Source of the DNA: Bacteroidota bacterium
Lineage (GTDB): Bacteria; Bacteroidota; Ignavibacteria; Ignavibacteriales; Ignavibacteriaceae
NCBI GenBank assembly: GCA_024278655.1
Contig: JAJRSV010000448.1
Span: forward strand, 1 to 6,920
Direction: 5' to 3'
Length of the DNA: 6,920 nucleotides
Of this stretch, positions 1 through 4,516 are shown piece by piece. Numbering within the stretch: the stretch's first letter is position 1; each line of letters opens with the position of its first letter. Below the pieces are notes generated by a model. That model was not told where the DNA came from and searched no databases. It worked only from the letters and a program-made list of their open reading frames with translations. The position numbers and the translations under genes are program-made.

Positions 1-70
1 ACCCCTGAATTCCTTTTTCAGCAATAAGCTGAATAGCAGCATTAATTATTTCGTTTTGTCTTTGAGTCAT
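1..70 (-). CDS. TetR/AcrR-family transcriptional repressor, N-terminal fragment (partial)
   Basis: The minus strand opens with ATG at 70-68 and stays open to the window edge, giving 23 residues that begin MTQRQNEIINAAIQLIAEKG. This is the typical first helix of a TetR-family DNA-binding domain, with the AA-x-L-hydrophobic-AEKG pattern that leads into the helix-turn-helix. Only helix 1 is visible, so neither the ligand-binding domain nor the regulated target can be named. The start is fixed because the only nearby upstream ATG (75-73) reaches a stop after two codons. TetR proteins usually repress themselves and a neighbouring gene. A promoter and a palindrome sit directly upstream, which fits autorepression. 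The target may lie left of the window or be the divergent gene at 441, but that gene is 370 bp away. Confidence 0.8.
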   Translation of the reverse strand, partial: MTQRQNEIINAAIQLIAEKGIQG

Positions 71-82
71 CTCATTTACTAA

Positions 83-102
83 GTTAGTTAATAATCACTA
101 AC
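83..102. promoter_or_regulatory. Palindromic operator, probable TetR autoregulatory site
   Basis: Six-base arms GTTAGT (83-88) and ACTAAC (97-102) form a perfect inverted repeat around an 8-bp AT-rich centre. Including the near-matching inner bases, the whole site is almost symmetrical. Its size and TTAGT/ACTAA arms resemble operators reported for TetR-family repressors. It lies 12 bp upstream of the regulator start codon and just downstream of the proposed -10 box, so binding there would block transcription. The site is seen directly; the identity of the bound protein is inferred. Confidence 0.5.
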
Positions 103-103
103 C

Positions 104-131
104 AAAATAACGAATTAATTTTAAATGTCAA
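104..131 (-). promoter_or_regulatory. Candidate promoter of the TetR-family gene
   Basis: Read on the minus strand, a perfect -35 box TTGACA (131-126) is followed after 16 bp by TATTTT (109-104), which matches the sigma-70 -10 consensus at four of six positions. The start point would be near 97, giving a leader of about 27 nt before the ATG at 70. The predicted start point falls inside the palindrome at 83-102. AT-rich gaps produce chance promoter-like strings, so the assignment rests mainly on the perfect -35 box and the correct placement. Confidence 0.45.
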
Positions 132-440
132 ATTAATTTTTATCCACAACCTTCGATAACTACCTAATTGTGACACAGCGCAAAGATTACTTCGATATCG
201 AAAGACAAGATGCTGGTTCTTGCAATTTTGGTTTTCTTAGTAAAGCATCTAAGATGGAAAGCTAAAACCTTAGAACCTCAACATCTCCGGTTGAAACTTT
301 GATATATTACCTCATCTCCATTTATAAGACAATTATGCTTAATTTAAGTTTATTCATAATATTTATTTTTTACTGCTTAATTCTACTAACGAATATTTTG
401 TAAAATCAGAATATAATATTTAACTACTTGGAACCAATCA
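132..440. other. Non-coding gap between the TetR gene and the YgjV-like gene
   Basis: I see no convincing gene in this stretch. The flanks (132-145 and about 320-440) are very AT-rich, while about 150-300 has a base composition closer to the coding regions. That middle part carries a perfect 12-bp palindrome TTCGATATCGAA at 191-202, the nested inverted repeats at 208-277, and a short repeat of ACCTCA plus CATCTCC (275-288 and 309-319, the two parts overlapping in the second copy). Two overlapping plus-strand frames are open but tiny: 170-265 (GTG, 31 residues) and 210-302 (ATG, 30 residues with a hydrophobic start). Neither has a good ribosome binding site or a recognisable product. A TATAAT at 412-417 could serve the gene at 441, but no matching -35 box is visible. 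Confidence 0.5.
208..277. repeat. Nested inverted repeats, possible structured RNA or decayed element
   Basis: Several arms nest around one centre: GGTTCT (215-220) with AGAACC (272-277), GGTTTT (230-235) with AAAACC (264-269), and CTTAG (236-240) with CTAAG (249-253). A competing stem pairs AGATGC (208-213) with GCATCT (245-250). The two alternatives exclude each other because GCATCT shares bases with CTAAG. The loops are asymmetric (9 against 2 nt, 0 against 10 nt), so this is not a simple terminator. It could be a small RNA, a remnant of a mobile element, or chance; no known RNA family was recognised. Confidence 0.35.
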
Positions 441-1064
441 ATGGAATGGCAGGAAATTATTGGTTATACGGGTTCGGCGCTTATTGCACTTTCGCTTACG
501 ATGAAAAACATTGTCCGGCTGCGGAAAGTAAATCTTATAGGTGCATCTACGTTCGCAGTTTACGGATTGCTCGTAAATGCCTATCCCGTGCTTGTGCTTA
601 ATTCGTTTATTGCTCTTGTTGATGTTTATTACCTGATTGACATTTACAGAAGGAAAGATGCATTCAGCTTAATGCCGGTGCTTAATCCGGATCATCCTTA
701 TTTAAACAAGTTTTTAGATTTCTACATTGACGATATAAAAAAGTTCTCGCCCGAATTTAACAGAGCGGAAACAAAGGATGCTAATTGTTATTTTATACTT
801 CGCAATCTTGTGCCGGTGGGTATTTTTATGTACAAGGTAAAATCAGCTGACGAGGCGAAAATAATATTGGATTACGCAATACCGGATTACAGGGATTTGA
901 AGAATGCACAATACCTGTATTACGCCGCATCGGAATTCCTTAAGGAAAAAGGCATTAAAACTTTAATTGCAAAAAGCGAGGTAGATAAGCACAGAAATTA
1001 TTTGAAGAGGGTCGGCTTTAAAGAAGACAGCACAAACAAAAACATTTTTATAAAGAAATTATAA
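441..1064 (+). CDS. YgjV-family inner membrane protein with GNAT-like C-terminal domain
   Basis: This is a 207-residue protein with two parts. Residues 1-70 are hydrophobic, with about three membrane segments (roughly 4-22, 32-49 and 51-70). They resemble the YgjV family of inner membrane proteins (GYTGSALIALSL, then INLIGAS-like and FAVYG-like stretches), which are compared with the small PQ-loop/MtN3 type proteins. Residues from about 95 to 207 are soluble and end in a pattern like the last part of GNAT acetyltransferases: a helix ending LKEKGIKTL, then YLKRVGF near 188-194, then a terminal beta strand. The usual acetyl-CoA loop (R/Q-x-x-G-x-G/A) is not obvious, so catalysis is doubtful. 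The ATG at 441 begins immediately before the first membrane segment; no clear ribosome binding site is visible. The 3' end meets a truncated toxin gene on the other strand. The membrane family is fairly sure; the GNAT call is tentative. Confidence 0.7.
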   Translation: MEWQEIIGYTGSALIALSLTMKNIVRLRKVNLIGASTFAVYGLLVNAYPVLVLNSFIALVDVYYLIDIYRRKDAFSLMPVLNPDHPYLNKFLDFYIDDIKKFSPEFNRAETKDANCYFILRNLVPVGIFMYKVKSADEAKIILDYAIPDYRDLKNAQYLYYAASEFLKEKGIKTLIAKSEVDKHRNYLKRVGFKEDSTNKNIFIKKL

Positions 1065-1169
1065 ATTATAAGCGGGGTTCCGAATCAATTTCTTCGATGC
1101 GTTATGAAACTTTGAATCTTTATCAACAGAATAAATTAAAACATTCGTGTCTACGAGAATTTTACTCAT
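1059..1169 (-). pseudogene. VapC-type PIN-domain toxin, truncated remnant
   Basis: ATG at 1169-1167 overlaps the antitoxin stop by 8 nt, the normal arrangement of an antitoxin-toxin pair. The frame reads 36 residues starting MSKILVDTNVLIYSVDKDSK, a clear PIN-domain start with the first metal-binding aspartate (D7) and the DTNVLIY signature. The reading frame then stops at 1061-1059, inside the 3' end of the convergent membrane-protein gene. PIN toxins are usually about 130-150 residues and need three or four acidic residues spread along the chain, so this product lacks most of its active site and cannot be a working RNase. The rest of the toxin is not found in the window; the adjacent DNA encodes the YgjV-like protein on the opposite strand. 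A deletion with its junction near 1062-1080 explains this best. The last few residues (after N31-P32) may come from the fused sequence. Confidence 0.75.
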
Positions 1170-1341
1170 AAGCTTTTCGCCGAATATCTATACTATCGTA
1201 CTGCCCCTTAAGATGGAGAGTACGGATTTTTCTCTTCGGTTTCCGTTTGGTTTTTATACTGTCCAGGTACTTTTGAACCTGATCCAGCAATTCATCAGGA
1301 AGGGAATCTATTCTTTTCTTTATTTTTTCTTTCGTAGTCAT
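1162..1341 (-). CDS. VapB-like antitoxin, intact, partner of a truncated toxin
   Basis: A 59-residue minus-strand frame runs from ATG (1341-1339) to TAA (1164-1162). Residues 1-30 form a charged amphipathic helix region (KIKKRIDSLPDELLDQVQKY), similar to small antitoxins of the DUF2281/VapB type. Residues 31-40 are very basic. The C-terminus HLKGQYDSIDIRRKAYE (43-59) resembles the toxin-wrapping tail of antitoxins found next to PIN toxins in Bacteroidota and Chlorobi relatives. Its job would be to bind and neutralise VapC and repress the operon, but the partner here is a 36-residue stump, so it is now an orphan. It may still act as a regulator or protect against a related toxin elsewhere. A weak GAAAGA lies just before the start, and a candidate promoter is at 1392-1364. 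Confidence 0.75.
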   Translation of the reverse strand: MTTKEKIKKRIDSLPDELLDQVQKYLDSIKTKRKPKRKIRTLHLKGQYDSIDIRRKAYE

Positions 1342-1363
1342 TCTTTCATCAATCTTTTTTTAT

Positions 1364-1392
1364 ATAATAATATATTTTTCTTTTTAACACAA
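1364..1392 (-). promoter_or_regulatory. Candidate promoter of the antitoxin-toxin operon
   Basis: On the minus strand, TTGTGT (1392-1387) is followed after exactly 17 bp by TATTAT (1369-1364). Transcription would start near 1357, leaving a leader of about 15 nt before the antitoxin ATG at 1341. The surrounding 1342-1564 gap is extremely AT-rich, so a chance match is possible. I see nothing else defined in that 223-bp gap, which also must hold the start signals of the thioesterase gene at 1565. Confidence 0.3.
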
Positions 1393-1564
1393 ATTCAAAC
1401 AATGCCATCCATTACCCGCAATTTTATGTTTAACTTGCCGTAAAATATTATTTGCTCTTATTTGTTCCCCAAAATATTAACTGATTTTCTATCTCATTAA
1501 TTAACATTTATCTTTAATTTAAGTTAACACTTTTACATTTTATTACTGTTAGAAAATTTTTGCT

Positions 1565-1984
1565 ATGTCAAGAGTTAAAATAGAACTGCCGGACAAATTT
1601 ATTTTTACAACCGAAATACCCATCCGCATAAGCGATATAAATTACGGTGGACACCTCGGTAACGATGCGGTGCTTGCAATTGCTCACGAAGCAAGATTAC
1701 GATTCTTAAAACACCATAACTTTACCGAACTAAATATTGACGGAGCCGGCATTATAATGACGGATGCGGCGGTTCAGTATAAAGCCGAAGCGTTTTACGG
1801 CGATGTGTTGTCAGTAGAAATTGCAGTTACCGATTTTACCCGTGCCGGATGCGATTTTATATATCGCCTTACAAACAAAAACAATAACACCGTTGTTGCC
1901 ATAGTTAAAACGGGTATTGTTTTTTACGATTACGGTAATAAAAAAGTAGTGTCGGTTCCCGAAGGTTTTAAACAAATTATATAA
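1565..1984 (+). CDS. Hotdog-fold thioesterase (4HBT / acyl-CoA thioesterase type)
   Basis: The 139-residue product has the length and pattern of a single hotdog domain of the 4-hydroxybenzoyl-CoA thioesterase type, which hydrolyses acyl-CoA or acyl-ACP thioesters in the cytosol. A typical signature is visible at residues 22-34 (ISDINYGGHLGND) with D24, H30 and N33. The long central helix follows, with E42 and R44 (AHEARLRFL), and then the strands around 62-123. D24 replaces the second aspartate in the more usual D-x-D motif, and E42 is the helix acid often important in this family. The substrate cannot be deduced. The start ATG is preceded only by A/T-rich sequence without a good ribosome binding site. 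The permease gene follows 39 bp downstream on the same strand, so the two may share a transcript. The fold is fairly certain. Confidence 0.85.
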   Translation: MSRVKIELPDKFIFTTEIPIRISDINYGGHLGNDAVLAIAHEARLRFLKHHNFTELNIDGAGIIMTDAAVQYKAEAFYGDVLSVEIAVTDFTRAGCDFIYRLTNKNNNTVVAIVKTGIVFYDYGNKKVVSVPEGFKQII

Positions 1985-2023
1985 CAGGAATTAATTTCAC
2001 TAATATTTACGGTATAGAAAAAG

Positions 2024-2971
2024 TTGCTTGAAAACATAATATTCACCGCAAACACCGTTGCACCGGTTTTTCTTATAATCATGCTCGGTTACTTCGTCAG
2101 GAAAATAAAAATAATTGATGAAAGCTTTGTTAAAATAACTTCGGACTTTGTCTTTAACGTTTCACTTCCCGCATTAATATTCCTTAAAATCTCTTCACTC
2201 GATTTATCAAAAGCACTGGACTTCAGACAGATTATTTTTATTTATGCAGCAACTTTATTTGTGTTCTTTTCGGCTTGGGGAATTTCGGCATTGTTTATTA
2301 AAGACGGAAGAGATTTAAGCGTATTCGTGCAGGGAATTTACAGGAGCAATTTTGCTATTGTAGGATTTGCAATCATCTCAAATCTTTTCGGAAGCGAAGG
2401 ACTTGGTAAAGCTTCGATTATACTTGCGTTTGTTCTGCCACTTTATAACGTGCTTGCGGTAATTATTCTAACCGTTCCGATGAGGAAGATTAGAAAGCTG
2501 AACTTCGGCAGCACTATTCACGAAATAATTCTTAACCCATTAATTGTCGCAGTAATAGTAGCGCTGCCGTTTTCAATTTTTAAAATAGAACTGCCATCGA
2601 TGATAATGACTACAACAAACCTTCTTGCAGAAATTGCATTACCTTTAGCGTTGGTAGGTATAGGCGGTTCCCTCAACTTTAAAAATATAATGCAAGCATC
2701 CGGTATGGCTTTTACTGCTTCGGCTGTTAAGTTAATCGTAATTCCTGCTGTGTTAACATACATTGCTTACCTGCTTGGATTCAGAGGACTCGATTTCGGA
2801 ATCCTGTTTGTGCTCTTTTCGTGTCCTACCGCCATCGTTAGTTTTATTATGGCAGAGGCGATGGGCTGCAACAGCAAGCTTGCCGGAAACATTGTTCTTA
2901 TAAGTACTCTCGGCTCGGTTATTACAATTTCGGCTGGAATTATTATACTTAAAGCCGCAGGATTAATTTGA
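2024..2971 (+). CDS. AEC-family (auxin efflux carrier-like) permease, TTG start
   Basis: This 315-residue, very hydrophobic protein has about ten membrane segments in two halves, matching the length of bacterial AEC permeases such as YfdV and malonate or malate carriers. Family patterns include the N-terminal TVAPVFLIIMLGYF stretch, NVSLPALIF at 45-53, the ALVGIGGSL region in the middle, and SCPTAIVSFIMAEAMG at 266-281 followed by NIVLISTLGS. Bacterial members transport small organic anions or amino-acid-like compounds, but the substrate here is unknown. Translation starts at TTG 2024: an in-frame TAG at 2015-2017 rules out a longer protein, and the first internal ATG is residue 20, which would cut into membrane segment 1. 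Only a weak purine run (GAAAAAG) precedes the start. The proximity of the thioesterase hints at a link to acyl or organic acid metabolism, but that is speculative. Confidence 0.85.
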   Translation: MLENIIFTANTVAPVFLIIMLGYFVRKIKIIDESFVKITSDFVFNVSLPALIFLKISSLDLSKALDFRQIIFIYAATLFVFFSAWGISALFIKDGRDLSVFVQGIYRSNFAIVGFAIISNLFGSEGLGKASIILAFVLPLYNVLAVIILTVPMRKIRKLNFGSTIHEIILNPLIVAVIVALPFSIFKIELPSMIMTTTNLLAEIALPLALVGIGGSLNFKNIMQASGMAFTASAVKLIVIPAVLTYIAYLLGFRGLDFGILFVLFSCPTAIVSFIMAEAMGCNSKLAGNIVLISTLGSVITISAGIIILKAAGLI

Positions 2972-2996
2972 CTTAACTTTTTTAGAATGTTATAAT
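2968..2996 (+). promoter_or_regulatory. Near-consensus sigma-70 type promoter for the DUF2721-DinB cluster
   Basis: TTGACT (2968-2973) and a perfect TATAAT (2991-2996) are separated by exactly 17 bp. The -35 box overlaps the TGA stop of the permease gene (2969-2971). Transcription would begin near 3003, about 44 nt upstream of the ATG at 3047. This is the best promoter match in the window, and it makes the downstream genes a separate unit even though they follow the permease closely. Confidence 0.55.
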
Positions 2997-3046
2997 AAAC
3001 TTCAGGTAAATTTTCTTTAGTAAAGTTGAACAAATAAGGTAACGTA

Positions 3047-3445
3047 ATGGAATCGATAGGTATTTGGTTAAGTCCTTTGCTCCTGCTTCCTGGCGCAAGC
3101 TTAATGATATTATCAACTTCGAACCGGTTCAACAGAATACACGACGAAGTTCATCACCTGATAGAACATCACCCGGACGAATCGAAAGAGATACTCGGGC
3201 ATTTATTAGTCAGGTCGAAGTATTTCAGAAATGCGCTTGTGTTGTTATATTTGTCTGTGTCCGTATTTGCTGCGGCAGGATTGTTAGGAGGCATTACCAG
3301 CGGATGGAGTGAAATCTCCACTATCATCACAATCGTTCTAACAATAGTAGGAATCCTTTGCTTAACTGCTGCGTCTATTATACTGATAAAAGAATCGATA
3401 CTTTCTTTGGAAATAATTGAATCGCACTTAAAACAAAATGACTGA
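3047..3445 (+). CDS. DUF2721-family small membrane protein
   Basis: The 132-residue product has a membrane segment at about 4-24 (IWLSPLLLLPGASLMIL), a short charged stretch with NRFNRIHDEVHHLIEHH (26-42), and two more membrane segments at about 62-84 and 90-115. The layout SP-A/L-LLLP-A-SL-x-I-L-S-x-x-NRF, followed by a paired-helix loop and two C-terminal membrane spans, matches the DUF2721 family of about 130 residues, whose function is not established. The loop is rich in histidine (H32, H36, H37, H41 and H42). The start is supported by AAGG about 7 nt upstream (ATAAGGTAACGTA) and by the promoter at 2968-2996. Its last 8 nt overlap the start of the next small gene, suggesting coupled translation. 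Confidence 0.75.
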   Translation: MESIGIWLSPLLLLPGASLMILSTSNRFNRIHDEVHHLIEHHPDESKEILGHLLVRSKYFRNALVLLYLSVSVFAAAGLLGGITSGWSEISTIITIVLTIVGILCLTAASIILIKESILSLEIIESHLKQND

Positions 3446-3605
3446 TATAAAACATACCGAACATACAAAATTTAATATCCCCGGTATCTTATGGATTTTA
3501 ATCGGAGCCGGTGTCGGTGCTTCGATGTCCGATTCCGGGCTGGGTCTGGCAATCGGTTTGGTTTTCGGATTGGTTCTCGCATTAATTTGGAACAGAATAA
3601 ATTGA
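3438..3605 (+). CDS. 55-residue two-span membrane microprotein, translationally coupled
   Basis: ATG at 3438-3440 lies inside the end of the DUF2721 gene, and the overlap ATGACTGA contains both the start and the upstream stop. The frame ends at TGA 3603-3605. After a polar start with two histidines (1-12), two hydrophobic spans follow: about 14-29 (PGILWILIGAGVGAS) and 34-51 (GLGLAIGLVFGLVLALIW). Regularly spaced glycines (GAGVG, GLGLAIG, FG) suggest tight helix packing. The tail WNRIN is positive, so the ends probably face the cytoplasm. I do not recognise a named family. The tight overlap and the good hydrophobic pattern support a real gene despite its size. A role as a partner of the DUF2721 protein is an inference. 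Confidence 0.65.
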   Translation: MTDIKHTEHTKFNIPGILWILIGAGVGASMSDSGLGLAIGLVFGLVLALIWNRIN

Positions 3606-3615
3606 CTGGTTAAAA

Positions 3616-4080
3616 ATGGATTTACTGCGGGAACATATTCTGAAATCCTTGAACGGAGGACAGGCATTCGTATCGATAAGGGAAGCGCTCGATAACATCA
3701 ATCCCGAAGTGCGGAATGCCAGAGCCAATAAAAATCTTCACACAATATGGGAAGAGCTTGAGCATATGCGTATCGCACAGGAAGATATACTCAACTATAT
3801 ACTCGATCCCGGCTGGTCGTCGCCCCAGTGGCCCGAAGGATATTGGCCCGAACCGATTGACGCTTTAACCGAGGAGCAGTGGAAGAGAACATTTAACGGC
3901 TTCTTTTCCGATTTCAAAAAGATAATTAAACTTGCATCCGATCCCGATTTGGATTTACTCGCAATCATACCGCATACAAAGGTTCATACTTATTTAAGAG
4001 AGTTTCTTATTCTGATTGAACATAACGCATATCATGCGGGAAAGATAATTACCATAAGAAAAATTTTTGAAAACTGGTGA
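3616..4080 (+). CDS. DinB-superfamily metal-binding protein
   Basis: The 154-residue protein has the DinB/YfiT-like four-helix bundle pattern: an N-terminal helix, a second helix carrying WEELEHM (H50), a proline- and tryptophan-rich loop (64-80, GWSSPQWPEGYWPEP), and a C-terminal helix with HNAYHAG (H136 and H140). H50, H136 and H140 are the three usual metal ligands, so the site looks complete. Family members include thiol-dependent transferases and many stress-associated proteins of unknown activity; the name comes from Bacillus DinB and does not mean DNA polymerase. The start ATG lies 10 bp after the stop of the microprotein, without a strong ribosome binding site. It probably belongs to the same transcript as the two membrane genes before it. 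A weak hairpin follows the stop codon. The family is fairly sure; the substrate is unknown. Confidence 0.8.
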   Translation: MDLLREHILKSLNGGQAFVSIREALDNINPEVRNARANKNLHTIWEELEHMRIAQEDILNYILDPGWSSPQWPEGYWPEPIDALTEEQWKRTFNGFFSDFKKIIKLASDPDLDLLAIIPHTKVHTYLREFLILIEHNAYHAGKIITIRKIFENW

Positions 4081-4093
4081 TGGATTATTTGCA

Positions 4094-4120
4094 GCACAGA
4101 TTAGTGACTTGTGCCCTTTT
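4094..4120 (+). terminator. Weak hairpin with T-run after the DinB-like gene
   Basis: GCACA (4094-4098) pairs with TGTGC (4110-4114), with a possible extra G-U pair inside, around a loop of about 10 nt. CC and then TTTT (4117-4120) follow. Five or six pairs and a short T-run make only a weak intrinsic terminator, but the position, 14 bp past the stop and before the next promoter-like sequence, is right. Confidence 0.3.
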
Positions 4121-4148
4121 GAAAACATAAACACATCAATCGTAATTT
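4119..4148 (+). promoter_or_regulatory. Possible promoter for the thiamine-binding protein / DUF819 unit
   Basis: TTGAAA (4119-4124) and TAATTT (4143-4148) are 18 bp apart, giving a start near 4155 and a leader of about 47 nt. Both boxes are imperfect. No TPP riboswitch core could be found in the leader, so regulation by thiamine at the RNA level is not supported. Confidence 0.28.
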
Positions 4149-4189
4149 AATGAACAGATTACCTGACTGATCTATCCTTAAATGTAAGC

Positions 4190-4194
4190 GGAGG
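4190..4194 (+). promoter_or_regulatory. Strong ribosome binding site (GGAGG)
   Basis: GGAGG lies 7 nt before the ATG at 4202. It is the only full Shine-Dalgarno core in front of a gene in this window, where other genes have weak or no such signals. It suggests that the binding protein is made in larger amounts than its neighbours. Confidence 0.7.
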
Positions 4195-4201
4195 TTAGCA
4201 A

Positions 4202-4516
4202 ATGAAAGTAATAGCAGATGTTTCTATAGTACCAATGGGAGTTGGAGTTTCGGTTTCAAAATATATAGCCGAGTGCCAGAAAATTTTTAAGGAAGCCGGC
4301 TTGAAAACTAAAATGCACAGCTACGGAACAAACATCGAAGGTGAATGGGATGAAGTGTTTGCCGCAATTAAAAAATGCCACGAAGTAATTCATAAAATGG
4401 GTGCGCCACGTATTTCTTCAAACATGCGTTTCGGCACAAGGATAGATAAAGAGCAGACGATGGACGATAAAATTAAAAGCGTAGAGGAAAAACTTTCCGG
4501 AGACATTATTGTTTGA
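4202..4516 (+). CDS. MTH1187-type thiamine-binding protein (Thiamine_BP family)
   Basis: The 104-residue product matches the MTH1187/YqgV family in length and pattern: an opening strand ADVSIVPMGVGVSVSKYI (5-22), an amphipathic helix, the signature YGTNIEGEWDEVFAAI (41-56), and the late strand RISSNMRFGTRID (73-85 approx.). These small ferredoxin-like proteins form oligomers, belong to the same superfamily as YkoF, and have been linked to binding thiamine or its precursor. No signal peptide is seen, so it acts in the cytoplasm, unlike the periplasmic binding proteins of ABC importers. The last 8 nt of the gene overlap the TTG start of the DUF819 permease, which ties the two products together in translation. 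The family is sure; the true ligand is not proven. Confidence 0.87.
   Translation: MKVIADVSIVPMGVGVSVSKYIAECQKIFKEAGLKTKMHSYGTNIEGEWDEVFAAIKKCHEVIHKMGAPRISSNMRFGTRIDKEQTMDDKIKSVEEKLSGDIIV

Noticed and set aside
210..302. 30-residue peptide with hydrophobic start, possible type I toxin-like gene
   Set aside because: There is no ribosome binding site, and the frame is crossed by the inverted repeats; the hydrophobic start alone is not enough to call a gene.
391..420. Bacteroidota-type -7 motif (TAnnTTTG) before the YgjV-like gene
   Set aside because: The nearest string, TATTTTG at 394-400, is one base short, and the TATAAT at 412-417 has no -35 partner.
1147..1443. 98-codon plus-strand reading frame
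   Set aside because: It lies opposite the antitoxin and toxin genes, whose minus-strand products match known families; the plus-strand product is a low-complexity F/L-rich string without a start signal.
1490..1564. Inverted repeats and promoter-like strings before the thioesterase (TTAACA ... TGTTAG)
   Set aside because: The sequence is so AT-rich that these imperfect matches are expected by chance; the -10 match is only three of six.
2518..3132. Two minus-strand frames opposite the AEC permease and the DUF2721 start
   Set aside because: They are shadows of well-supported plus-strand genes and their products resemble no family.
3064..3667. Additional plus- and minus-strand frames over the DUF2721, microprotein and DinB region
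   Set aside because: They overlap genes with clear family or membrane patterns and show no plausible protein features.
4081..4201. TPP riboswitch in the leader of the thiamine-binding gene
   Set aside because: The gap includes a distant resemblance (ACCTGACTGATCT near 4161-4173), but the conserved CUGAGA core and the paired partner helices are missing and the space is short.
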